This document shows, in pieces, positions 25,693-33,973 of a stretch of 64,000 bases of DNA. The stretch comes from Bacillus sp. RAR_GA_16 (lineage in GTDB: Bacteria > Bacillota > Bacilli > Bacillales > Guptibacillaceae). Location: positions 1 through 64,000 of the forward strand of contig NZ_JAIUKZ010000019.1 in NCBI RefSeq assembly GCF_020165985.1. Reading direction: 5' to 3'. Both the position numbers and the translations under genes were made by a program. Position 1 is the first letter of the stretch. Each line of letters starts with the position of its first letter. The notes below the pieces were generated by a model that had not been told where the DNA came from, ran no database searches, and saw only the letters and a list, made by a program, of their open reading frames with translations.

Positions 25693-26718
25693 ATGGCTAG
25701 TACTATAACTATTTTAAAAAATGACCAGGTTTTATTCGAAGCAACAAGTATTCAAGAAGCAGCTAGATTTCTAGCAGAGCACCTTAGCACAGCTATATCT
25801 AAATGCTATGACCCTATTGAACGTGGTTATGTATATAACATCCCATACACTAAAGGTAAAGACGAATATCGGTTTGTTGCACCTAATCATATTGCATCCA
25901 AGCGTCGATATGAACTTGAAGAAAGAGGTCATCATAATGCCAGACGGATTTGGCTAGTGCCAGCTAATCCTCGTGAATTTGATTTAGAGAGTGCATTTAG
26001 TCTATATGAAACATTAGAATGGAAACGCTCGTTTAACTATGAAAATGGAGATATCTTATATTTTTACGTTTCGGGTAATGTTCGAAGAGTACGTTATAAA
26101 GTTGAAGTAATCGAAGGGACAGTTCTGCCTGATACTGTTGAATTTAATAAAATGTTTTGGCTGGATAAAGATAAATTAAAGGACTCTAACCATTGGGAGT
26201 GGACTCGAGTTCGCTTTGTAGATGAGGTGGAAACAACTGAGTTATCTCTTGAACAACTTCGTAACCATGGTTTGAGAGGGAATATTCAAGGATCAATGAA
26301 ACTTACTGGAGAACTTGGTCATTATATCATGTCCTTCTTTGAAAAAGATTTAACTAAAGGATACTATCCCGAGGAAGTCCATGAAACGTTAGAAGAAGGA
26401 AACCTTAAAACCATTACAGTAAATGTATATGAGCGTAACCCCATTGCTCGCAAACAATGTATGGAGCATTATGGGGTCCAATGTCAGGTCTGTGAATTAG
26501 ACTTTGAAAAGACATATGGAGATGTAGGGAAAGATTTTATTCATGTTCATCATCTTAAACCACTTCACCAAATACAACACGGCTATATTGTTGACCCGGT
26601 CCAAGATCTTATTCCGGTTTGTCCAAACTGCCATGCAATGCTTCATCGTAAAGAAAATGGAGAGTATTTAACAATTGAACAATTAAAAGCTCGTATTTTA
26701 AATACTAGTCTATGTTAA
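25693..26718 (+). CDS. EVE-domain HNH endonuclease, putative modification-dependent restriction enzyme (341 aa)
   Basis: ATG at 25693 after AAAGAGGTAA; a longer upstream frame has no better signal. The N-terminal half contains an EVE-like block (IWLVPANPREFDLESAF, then NYENGDILYFYVSGNVRRVRYK). The C-terminal HNH domain (about 260-330) has QCQVCELDF, the catalytic HVHHLKPL and the zinc-binding VCPNCHAMLHR. EVE-HNH proteins cut DNA carrying modified cytosines. No methyltransferase is nearby, as expected for a type IV enzyme. Confidence 0.78.
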   Translation: MASTITILKNDQVLFEATSIQEAARFLAEHLSTAISKCYDPIERGYVYNIPYTKGKDEYRFVAPNHIASKRRYELEERGHHNARRIWLVPANPREFDLESAFSLYETLEWKRSFNYENGDILYFYVSGNVRRVRYKVEVIEGTVLPDTVEFNKMFWLDKDKLKDSNHWEWTRVRFVDEVETTELSLEQLRNHGLRGNIQGSMKLTGELGHYIMSFFEKDLTKGYYPEEVHETLEEGNLKTITVNVYERNPIARKQCMEHYGVQCQVCELDFEKTYGDVGKDFIHVHHLKPLHQIQHGYIVDPVQDLIPVCPNCHAMLHRKENGEYLTIEQLKARILNTSLC

Positions 26719-26792
26719 AAGTATTAACATAAGTATTGGGCTTTTTTGCTTAATAATATTGGAGCTTTAATTGAATAAGTCAAGACTGAATA

Positions 26793-26845
26793 AAAGCCAC
26801 ATTTCAATCCCAGAGGGATTAAGATGTGGCTTGATTTTTTTTTTC
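26793..26845 (+). terminator. Strong terminator after the EVE-HNH gene
   Basis: AAGCCACATTTCAATCCC and GGGATTAAGATGTGGCTT form a long, slightly imperfect stem, followed by GATTTTTTTTTT. Confidence 0.85.
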
Positions 26846-26943
26846 AATACCCATACAAATCCCAGTACATTTTCCTTTGCATTTTCATATGAAAATAGGT
26901 TTTTGCGATAGGTAACGTAACCCGTTAGTAAATTACTGTTCTC

Positions 26944-27711
26944 TTAAAATAAATCATAAAAAAGTTTAATGCTAATGATTAAAATCGAATATGCTGCAAT
27001 TCGTTTTAGGGTTATGGATTGTAAACTCATCGTTATACGACCGCCGATTTGAGCTCCTAGAATCCCCCCGATAATCAACATCGTTCCATATCCCAGAGGA
27101 ACAGTTTCTACACTCAATTTAGTAATGAAACTCCCTACTGCCAACAAAAAACAAGTAATCAAACTAGAACCGATTGCTTGTTTAATTGGTAGCCTGTACA
27201 CAAAAATCATAAGAGGAACAAAAATAAATCCTGCAGCAACTCCTACCAGTCCTCCCAAGACACCTATACCAGCACTACCAATAATTGTTAAGGTGGTGGA
27301 TGACAACTTAAATTGAAATGGCTTAGGGTTCTCGTTAGATTTATAAGGTACTTGCATGATAACGGCAGCACTTATAGCTAGGCATGTAAATATAATTCTC
27401 AATAGTGTATCTGAAGAACTATTTGCTATTAATACCCCTATCATCCCACCAAAAAATGCTGGCACCCCTATCATCATAACGATCTTTCGATCTACAAGTT
27501 TTGAACGAATATAAAAATACCCTCCAGAAGCCGTAGAAAAAACAGACTGCATAATTGATAACCCAGCAATCGTTTGCATGGGAAATTGAGCACCTGAGAT
27601 GAGTGGAAGTAACAACATAAGGGAAAATACCAGGATTATTCCGCCACCGATAGATAGTAAGCCAGTAATGATTCCACAAAATAAACCGATGGCCAACATA
27701 ATTAAATACAT
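26944..27711 (-). CDS. TauE/SafE-family exporter, probable sulfite exporter (255 aa)
   Basis: Eight hydrophobic segments in two repeats; the first begins CGIITGLLSIGGGIILV and the second GIGVLGGLVGVAAGFIFVPL, the duplicated TauE/SafE signature. It is the last gene of the transporter operon (tctC-A-B then this), and members of this family export sulfite in taurine, cysteate and sulfolactate degraders (TauZ, CuyZ, SuyZ). Start ATG at 27711 after GGTAGGTG. Removal of sulfite released by SuyAB is the likely role; the family also includes uptake and export of other anions. Confidence 0.82.
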   Translation of the reverse strand: MYLIMLAIGLFCGIITGLLSIGGGIILVFSLMLLLPLISGAQFPMQTIAGLSIMQSVFSTASGGYFYIRSKLVDRKIVMMIGVPAFFGGMIGVLIANSSSDTLLRIIFTCLAISAAVIMQVPYKSNENPKPFQFKLSSTTLTIIGSAGIGVLGGLVGVAAGFIFVPLMIFVYRLPIKQAIGSSLITCFLLAVGSFITKLSVETVPLGYGTMLIIGGILGAQIGGRITMSLQSITLKRIAAYSILIISIKLFYDLF

Positions 27712-27753
27712 TGCGCACCTACCCTAAATTACATGTTATTTAAATCATGGTTT

Positions 27754-28218
27754 TTAGATGAACATCCCTCCCGGAATTGGAACTTTTAGGAATACAGAAA
27801 ATGTACCATAGAGCACAAACATGACTAACGAGGAAACAATGATAGGTTTCAACAACGATGTGTAGCTGAATTTTTTATCATTTAAAGAGATACTGACAAA
27901 GGTTAAATAGATTGCACTGGTAATGTAAAATCCAAAGAAAGGAATCATGATGATGTAAGCGAACAAGCCGATTATACTTAACCATCTTCTTTTCGCATCA
28001 ATCTTTTCTTGGTCATCCCCGTCTGTTTCATTATTATATTTTTTATAAAAAATAGCTTTTAAAAGTAAAATCACACCTAATACAGTGAAAATCGTAATAA
28101 CTACTTTGGGAAAAATATCAGCTGGTGGAGTTAGTGTTCTGGTATTGATGTAAAATACAAAACTGATGCCTAATACAATAGCAGCAATAACAAGGTCTTT
28201 TATCCTTTCTTTTTTCAT
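27754..28218 (-). CDS. Tripartite tricarboxylate transporter, small membrane subunit TctB-type (154 aa)
   Basis: Four hydrophobic helices with a hydrophilic loop (residues about 62-80); the pattern KDLVIAAIVLGISFVFYINTR, then ADIFPKVV, is typical of TctB. ATG after GGAGGGTAGGTAA; only four bases separate it from the tctA stop. In sulfolactate degraders the same three-component transporter type (SlcHFG) imports sulfolactate. Confidence 0.85.
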   Translation of the reverse strand: MKKERIKDLVIAAIVLGISFVFYINTRTLTPPADIFPKVVITIFTVLGVILLLKAIFYKKYNNETDGDDQEKIDAKRRWLSIIGLFAYIIMIPFFGFYITSAIYLTFVSISLNDKKFSYTSLLKPIIVSSLVMFVLYGTFSVFLKVPIPGGMFI

Positions 28219-28222
28219 TTAC

Positions 28223-29761
28223 CTACCCTCCAACATTTTGTTTGGGTTCATCTTCATCAAAATTCTCTTCTTTATTTTTCATTTCACGATGATTTAGCAA
28301 GAAAGGTGTTACAAGGGAAAGCACTGTTAAAATGATTAAAACAATACAGATTGGTCGTGTGAAAAATAACGTAAACATATTAGTTCCTGTTTGAGAGATC
28401 ACCGATGAAAGAACGAAACCATTTTCAGCTATGACCCCCAATACAAGTCCTAAAACAATCGGTCCTGGGGTGATATCGCACTTTGAAGCAAAATAACCAA
28501 TAATTCCACATCCCAACATGACATAAACGTCTAACATACTATTTCTGATGGAGTATGAACCAATTGCTGCTAAAACAGCTATTATTGGTGCTAAGTAATG
28601 AACTGGAATAGAAATTGCTTTTACAAAAAAACGTGTCCCAATTAACCCTAGAATAAGGAGCAAGAAATTTGCTACAAGTAACCCCATAATAAATGTGTAG
28701 GCAATCCCACTTGATTCAGTGAACAATTTTGCTCCAGGTTGTAATCCATGAATAAGCAGTCCACCTAGGAGAACAGCAGCAACGGGGCTTCCTGGAATAC
28801 CTAAAGTAAGTAATGGGATGAGTGAAGAACTAACTGTGGCATTGTTAGCTGACTCACTCGTTATGACACCGTCTATGTTACCCTTTCCAAACTCTTTTGG
28901 CGTTTTGGAAAACCTCTTCGTTTCGTTATATGCCACAAACCCGGCCACGTTTCCACCTGCACCTGGTAACATTCCTACAAATGTCCCAATCAAAGAGCTT
29001 CTTATTAGAACAATAGGTTTCTTTAGGGTCTCTATAATCGTTTTTTTATAGATACCTCTTCGTTCTTCATACTTAGCGATATACTTGTCCTTTCGTTCCA
29101 TCATATTGATAACTTGGGGGATGGAAAAAAAACCTATCATCGCTGGAAGGAGGTTTATCCCTTCAATTAAATTATAAAATCCAAAAGTGAAACGGGGGTA
29201 TCCAGAAACCGGATCCATTCCTATCAACGCGAGCATCAGACCAAATGTTCCACCAATCAGCCCTTTTGTAATAGACTTTCCAGCTAAACTTCCGATAATG
29301 GTTAAACCGAATACAGCAAGCCAGAAGTTTTCTGGTGGGCCAAAACCTAAAGCGAAAGTTGCAAGTGGAGTTGATAAAAAGATGAGAAAAATCGTTCCGA
29401 TAATACCACCAACAACGGAAGCAAATAGTGCGGAAATCAAAGCTTTGTCTGCCTGCCCTTTTAGAGTAAGAGGATAGCCATCAAAAGTAGTAGCTACAGC
29501 AGCAGGTGTTCCTGGCGTATTAATCAGGATTGCTGAGTTTGCTCCACCAAACATGGCACCTGTATATAAGGAACCTAAGGCCAGCAGTCCCGTGGCTGGT
29601 TCCATTCCGAAGGTTAATGGAACTAGGAGAGCCACTCCCATGGTTGCAGATAACCCTGGGAGTGTTCCAACAATAATTCCGGCCATAGTGGCTAATGACA
29701 TGATTAGTAACGTTGAAATGTTGAGGCTACTAAGTAACCCATTTAATAGTTCACTAAGCAC
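28223..29761 (-). CDS. Tripartite tricarboxylate transporter, large membrane subunit TctA-type (512 aa)
   Basis: About twelve membrane segments with the two TctA signatures: GIIVGTLPGLSATMGVALLVPLT near the N-terminus and GTFVGMLPGAGGNVAGFVAYNE near residue 265. The start is GTG (complement of 29759-29761) four bases after AGGTGTGG. A Glu/Asp-rich tail ends the protein. Uses an ion gradient to move the substrate delivered by the binding protein. Confidence 0.92.
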   Translation of the reverse strand: MLSELLNGLLSSLNISTLLIMSLATMAGIIVGTLPGLSATMGVALLVPLTFGMEPATGLLALGSLYTGAMFGGANSAILINTPGTPAAVATTFDGYPLTLKGQADKALISALFASVVGGIIGTIFLIFLSTPLATFALGFGPPENFWLAVFGLTIIGSLAGKSITKGLIGGTFGLMLALIGMDPVSGYPRFTFGFYNLIEGINLLPAMIGFFSIPQVINMMERKDKYIAKYEERRGIYKKTIIETLKKPIVLIRSSLIGTFVGMLPGAGGNVAGFVAYNETKRFSKTPKEFGKGNIDGVITSESANNATVSSSLIPLLTLGIPGSPVAAVLLGGLLIHGLQPGAKLFTESSGIAYTFIMGLLVANFLLLILGLIGTRFFVKAISIPVHYLAPIIAVLAAIGSYSIRNSMLDVYVMLGCGIIGYFASKCDITPGPIVLGLVLGVIAENGFVLSSVISQTGTNMFTLFFTRPICIVLIILTVLSLVTPFLLNHREMKNKEENFDEDEPKQNVGG

Positions 29762-29807
29762 ATTACCACACCTATCATTAAGAGATTTGAAGAATTTAAT
29801 AAGTAAT

Positions 29808-30800
29808 TTATTTCTTTATTTGATCATATTTTTTTAAGATTTTTTCTGCTTCATTCTTTTGTTCACTTATTATTTCAGTCCATTCATCTCCTGGCATAAA
29901 TCCTTCAACCAACCCTGCTTCTTTCATCTTTTTTTTGTATTCTGGAAGCGATGTTATCTCCTCTAACGATTTGAAAAGTTTTTCCTCAATTTCTTTTGGA
30001 GTTCCTTTTGGTAACGCTAATCCTCTATCGATGGCAGCTACCAAATCGATATCTTGTTCTTTAAACGTAGGGACATCGGGAAGCCACTCATGTCGTTCAT
30101 CTGTGGCAATAGCAAGTACTTTAAATTGATCGATATCTTTGGTGACGTCTCCAACATTTCCCATAATGGCATCGATGTGGCCGCCTAATAATTCCTTTAC
30201 TTGATCAGAAGAACCAGCAAGAGGGACCATAGTGACTTCAACATCTGCTGCATCCATAAACTTCAATGTAGTGAGATGATCACCGGTTAAAGTTCCAGTC
30301 AACCCAACAGACAAGCTGCCCGGCTTATCTTTTACACTTTCTATAAATTGGTCTAGATTTTGAATTTTACTATCTGCTTTTACAGCTAAAACTTGTGGGT
30401 CATGAACTAGACGGGCTAGAACATTAAAGCTATCATACTCAAACTGTGTAGGACGCCCTAATGGTTGTAATATAATATGAGGAGTATTAATGGACCCCAT
30501 AGTATATCCGTCGGGTTTCGCCTTAGCTAATTCAGTAAACCCGACCTCTCCACCTGCACCTGCATAATATTCAATAACCATATTTTCTGGAAAATGTTCT
30601 TTCCAAAATGATTCGATGAGGCGTTGGTTAACGTCGGTAGTCCCTCCAGCACTAAAGGGAACTATATTCCTGATATCAGTATTAGGATACTCTTTAATAG
30701 CTTCGGAGCTTACTTCGTCACTACTACCAAGTTGGGAACATGCTGAAATCACGAGAACCAACAATAATAAAAAAGCAGTTAGACTTGCTTTTCCCATCAT
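29808..30800 (-). CDS. Tripartite tricarboxylate transporter, substrate-binding lipoprotein TctC-type (330 aa)
   Basis: Lipoprotein signal with Cys21 (LVISAC). The mature part has the TctC/Bug hallmarks NIVPFSAGGTTDVNQRL, YYAGAGGEVGFTELAKAKPDGYTMG and LAIATDERHEWLPDVPTFKE. Two ATGs at the start follow AAGGAGG; the first is used. First gene of the transporter/exporter operon, behind a promoter with the shared operator, so the ligand is presumably sulfolactate or a related C3 sulfonate. Confidence 0.9.
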   Translation of the reverse strand: MMGKASLTAFLLLLVLVISACSQLGSSDEVSSEAIKEYPNTDIRNIVPFSAGGTTDVNQRLIESFWKEHFPENMVIEYYAGAGGEVGFTELAKAKPDGYTMGSINTPHIILQPLGRPTQFEYDSFNVLARLVHDPQVLAVKADSKIQNLDQFIESVKDKPGSLSVGLTGTLTGDHLTTLKFMDAADVEVTMVPLAGSSDQVKELLGGHIDAIMGNVGDVTKDIDQFKVLAIATDERHEWLPDVPTFKEQDIDLVAAIDRGLALPKGTPKEIEEKLFKSLEEITSLPEYKKKMKEAGLVEGFMPGDEWTEIISEQKNEAEKILKKYDQIKK

Positions 30801-30937
30801 TATTTCCTCCTTAAAATAATTTTTTAAATGGATTTATGTTTTTCCTAACAGCGCCTGTAAATCTTTACTCCCTTTAGCCTTTAGAGTGAGTAGACATGTC
30901 TGAATCTATGTATAGAATAGGTCACCTCCCTTATTTG

Positions 30938-30951
30938 TGTAAGCGCTTTCT
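30938..30951. promoter_or_regulatory. CcpA catabolite-responsive element (cre)
   Basis: TGTAAGCGCTTTCT matches TGWAARCGYTWNCW at every position. It lies in the leader between the operon's promoter (31.13 kb) and the tctC start codon, a roadblock position for carbon catabolite repression. Confidence 0.75.
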
Positions 30952-31098
30952 AAAAGTGGTTTAGCCAGTTGAATTGTTAAATTTAAATCGGTCTTTCAGT
31001 TGGTTGCTTTTATCGCCAAGGGACTGAAGGGAGGTGAGGGTCATTAATAAGGTATGTGTGTGAAAAATGAAGTGGAATCTTAGAGGATAAGCCATTAA

Positions 31099-31115
31099 GG
31101 TGCAGTGACCCAACC
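31099..31115 (-). promoter_or_regulatory. Operator site 5 of the shared regulon
   Basis: On the minus strand GGTTGGGTCACTGCACC, identical to site 4 at 18164-18180 and at the same 11-base distance from its -10 box. Confidence 0.78.
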
Positions 31116-31126
31116 ACTCTCATACT

Positions 31127-31155
31127 ATTAAAACATTAATTATCTTAATATTCAA
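31127..31155 (-). promoter_or_regulatory. Sigma-A promoter of the transporter operon
   Basis: On the minus strand TTGAAT (31155-31150), 17 bases, TTTAAT (31132-31127). The transcript would have a leader of about 320 bases before tctC. Confidence 0.65.
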
Positions 31156-31347
31156 TATAATTGAGGATTTATTAATGGAATCCACTAAAATTTTACTTAT
31201 AAGCTAGTAATGTCATGCGTCACAAACGTTGTAAATTTGATGGATAATATCATTTAGGTGAGGTGGAGTAAAACAGTAAACTACTTTTGAAAATCAAAGT
31301 TATAAAGAAAATATCCTGTAAAAACATCTTTTATAAACTAGTAGTAA

Positions 31348-31396
31348 GAAAAAAACGCATAACACAAATGTTGATATCAACGTTTGTGTTATGCGA
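31348..31396 (-). terminator. Near-perfect palindromic terminator of the LysR gene
   Basis: CGCATAACACAAA (31356-31368) and TTTGTGTTATGCG (31383-31395) enclose a further palindrome, GTTGATATCAAC, so 40 bases are almost perfectly self-complementary. On the minus strand a TTTTTTTCTT run follows. Confidence 0.85.
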
Positions 31397-31466
31397 AACT
31401 TAAGTGCATTCAAAAATAGTGATGGCTCGGCAAAGTACTAACTATACATAAGGTTCCTCTTAAACT

Positions 31467-32339
31467 TTAAGACTTGAAGTTAATCGTATTAATAAACATT
31501 TCTAATATCTTAGTTGAAGGTTGGGACTTATTAATGACATAGTAAAACTTTCTCGTATCTTTATAATTATCTAAACTCAATGATTTTATCATTCCCTTTT
31601 TTAATTCGTTTTGTACAGCCACTTTTGAAATATATGATACACCTAGCCCTTTTCTTACAGCTTCTTTTATTATTTGGGTACTACCAAACTCTAAAATATT
31701 TGTAGGGTTTATCCCAGTATTGTTAAACATATTATCCGTAACTTGTCTCGTCCCTGAACCATTCTCTCTTATTATCCACGTTTTGTCAGAAAGATAACTG
31801 ATATTATCTTTATCATTATTAATAAAATTAGTTGGTACTATAATCACCATGTCATCCTCTGCAAACGGTGTGGCTTGAATAAGGTCATCTGTAACCTCCC
31901 TTTCAATAATGCCAATATCCAAGTTGTTTTCTTTGACTTGATTTGCGATCCGTATGGAATTTTTAATGGTAATTTTAGGTCTTATTTTTGGGTGTTTGGT
32001 TATAAATTTTGAAATTAAATCAGGTAATAAGTATTCTCCGAATGTAAAGCCTGAGCCTATATTTAATGGACCACTAATTCCTTCTTGTAATTCGTAAATT
32101 AACCTTTCGGCTAGGGTGTATTGATTTATAATTTGCCTAGCATGAACATAAAGAATTTCTCCTGCCTTTGTTAAACTTATTTGCTTATTTGTTCTATTTA
32201 GTAATTGGGCATTATATTTTTTCTCCAATAATTTTAAATTTTGACTTATTGCAGATTGGGTGATGAAACATTTATCGCCAGCACGAGTCAGATTTTTTTC
32301 TTCCACTACAGTAATAAAAATATTTAGTAAGCGATCCAT
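31467..32339 (-). CDS. LysR-family regulator, divergent from the cysteate lyase/desulfhydrase gene (290 aa)
   Basis: The ATG at complement 32337-32339 (MDRLLNIFITVVEEKNLTRA) is nine bases after GAGGGGG and gives the normal LysR N-terminus; a longer reading adds 21 atypical residues. Helix-turn-helix: KCFITQSAISQNLKLLEKKY. The effector domain starts GPLNIGSGFTFGEYLLPDLI and holds RENGSGTRQVTDN, the CysL/YeiE-like pattern also seen in the LysR at 11.2 kb. Divergent orientation 125 bases from the PLP enzyme gene is the classic LysR-target layout. Likely analogue of CuyR. Confidence 0.85.
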   Translation of the reverse strand: MDRLLNIFITVVEEKNLTRAGDKCFITQSAISQNLKLLEKKYNAQLLNRTNKQISLTKAGEILYVHARQIINQYTLAERLIYELQEGISGPLNIGSGFTFGEYLLPDLISKFITKHPKIRPKITIKNSIRIANQVKENNLDIGIIEREVTDDLIQATPFAEDDMVIIVPTNFINNDKDNISYLSDKTWIIRENGSGTRQVTDNMFNNTGINPTNILEFGSTQIIKEAVRKGLGVSYISKVAVQNELKKGMIKSLSLDNYKDTRKFYYVINKSQPSTKILEMFINTINFKS

Positions 32340-32464
32340 GAATAATAGCCCCCTCTTATCATTAGTTTTACTTATCATTATCGTAATTAAAATTAATTTC
32401 ACTTATCTTTATACTAATGATAATATTGGGAATATTCAATCAAGATTATTAGGAGGGCTTTAAT

Positions 32465-33460
32465 ATGAATTTATCTAGTATACCTAGAAGGAAGTATAAC
32501 TATGGACCGACCCCAATTGAACGGTTAAATAACTTATCTGAATATTTAGGTGGACCTGAAGTTTTTATGAAAAGAGATGATCTTCTTGGACTAACTGGAG
32601 GAGGTAATAAAACAAGAAAATTAGAATTTTTGGTTGCTGATGCATTAAAAAGTAATGCTGATACTTTAATCACTTGTGGTGCTGTACAGTCCAACCATTG
32701 TAGGTTAACTTTATCGGCAGCAAAGAAAGAACAGTTAGATTGCCGACTAGTATTGGAAGAACGAGTAACTGATAGTTACCATTCAAAAGCGAATGGTAAT
32801 AACTTTCTTTTTAATTTGCTTAACGTAGGAGATATTACAGTAGTACCGGGTGGGTCAGATATGATTAAAGAAATGGAAAAAGTGGCAGAAGAAGTTCGTG
32901 CGGAAGGGAAGACTCCCTATATTATTCCTGGAGGTGGTTCAAACGAGATAGGCGCTACTGGTTATGTTTCCTGTGCACAGGAAATTATCATGCAACTCTT
33001 TGAAGATTCTTTAGATATTGATTATATTGTTACAACTAGTGGCAGCGCTGGAACGCATGCAGGACTTCTCGTAGGAATGGAAGGTAATAACAATCATATC
33101 CCCATTGTTGGAATTAGTGTCAATAAAGAAAAAAAAATACAGGAAGAAAATGTTTATAATCTAGTCAAAAAAACATCAGATTATTTAAATGTCTCAAATA
33201 GCATCGAAAAAAAATTAGTAAACGTTTTTGATGATTATGTAGGGCCTGGGTATTCTTTGCCTACGGATAGTATGAAAGAAGCTATTAAGCTATTAGCCGA
33301 GAAGGAAGGAATTCTACTAGATCCTGTCTACACAGGTAAAACAATGGCTGGTTTTATTGACCTGACACGTCAAGGTTATTTTAAAAAAGGGGAAAAAGTT
33401 TTATTTTTGCATACTGGTGGTTCGCCAGCCCTTTTTGATTATACTTCATTATTTCAATGA
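32465..33460 (+). CDS. PLP-dependent L-cysteate sulfo-lyase / D-cysteine desulfhydrase (331 aa)
   Basis: Fold-type II PLP enzyme of the ACC deaminase/D-cysteine desulfhydrase family. The PLP lysine lies in GGGNKTRKLEFL (around residue 50), preceded by MKRDDLLGLT; GAVQSNH, TSGSAGTHAGL, ILLDPVYTGKTMAGFIDL and FLHTGG follow. ATG at 32465 after TTAGGAGGG. Products would be pyruvate, ammonia and either sulfite (from L-cysteate, CuyA) or sulfide (from D-cysteine, DcyD). The motif GL(T/S)xGGNKTRKLEFL and the C3-sulfonate context favour CuyA. No copy of the shared operator is present; the divergent LysR probably controls it. Confidence 0.8.
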   Translation: MNLSSIPRRKYNYGPTPIERLNNLSEYLGGPEVFMKRDDLLGLTGGGNKTRKLEFLVADALKSNADTLITCGAVQSNHCRLTLSAAKKEQLDCRLVLEERVTDSYHSKANGNNFLFNLLNVGDITVVPGGSDMIKEMEKVAEEVRAEGKTPYIIPGGGSNEIGATGYVSCAQEIIMQLFEDSLDIDYIVTTSGSAGTHAGLLVGMEGNNNHIPIVGISVNKEKKIQEENVYNLVKKTSDYLNVSNSIEKKLVNVFDDYVGPGYSLPTDSMKEAIKLLAEKEGILLDPVYTGKTMAGFIDLTRQGYFKKGEKVLFLHTGGSPALFDYTSLFQ

Positions 33461-33490
33461 AATAGATTTTAGAGTAAGAAGACATAAAAT

Positions 33491-33545
33491 GGTAGGGTTT
33501 CCTCAAAGCCAACAATCACTTTAAATTGAGAGGATGTGCCCTACC
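33491..33545. repeat. Hairpin after the PLP-enzyme gene
   Basis: GGTAGGG and CCCTACC at the ends with inner CCTC/GAGG enclose about 30 bases. There is no T-run, so it is not a standard terminator; possibly a processing or attenuation structure. Confidence 0.4.
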
Positions 33546-33973
33546 TATGTCTACTAGTATGGACAGAAATCATTTGAAAATTAATTAGATTCCTTTGTAC
33601 GAAATTTTGTAAAAGAGAAATTGGAAAACGACCTTGAAAGAGAAATGAATCATTTTTTTAAAGACGATCACCTTGAATTGAAAAATGACTTTCAAGTGCC
33701 ATGCAATAAAGCCACTTCCTTGGTAACACGATTTTATGCTGAAGAGACGCCTCTTTAAAACGAAACTCCGTCTTATATCTTAATTACTCCAGTTCAGGAA
33801 ACTTGTCAAAACACCAAGATGCACTTCTTCCACACCTCGATCATACAAGTCTTAGAGACACTTTTTACAGTCTGAAGCACTTTCTTGACCGCCTACATAA
33901 AAGTCCAGAATTCTATGTGGCCTTCTTCGGGTTGAACATTATGTTAATAAACGTAATATTAAGGAGGAATATA
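33546..33973. other. Degenerate stretch and leader before the NhaC gene
   Basis: A frame from about 33587 to 33758 reads like charged helical protein (VKEKLENDLEREMNHFF) but lacks a start and a ribosome site, and the frame that runs into the antiporter from 33803 has no family resemblance before its true ATG. This may be the decayed remnant of a transposase or similar gene; I could not identify it. Confidence 0.3.
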
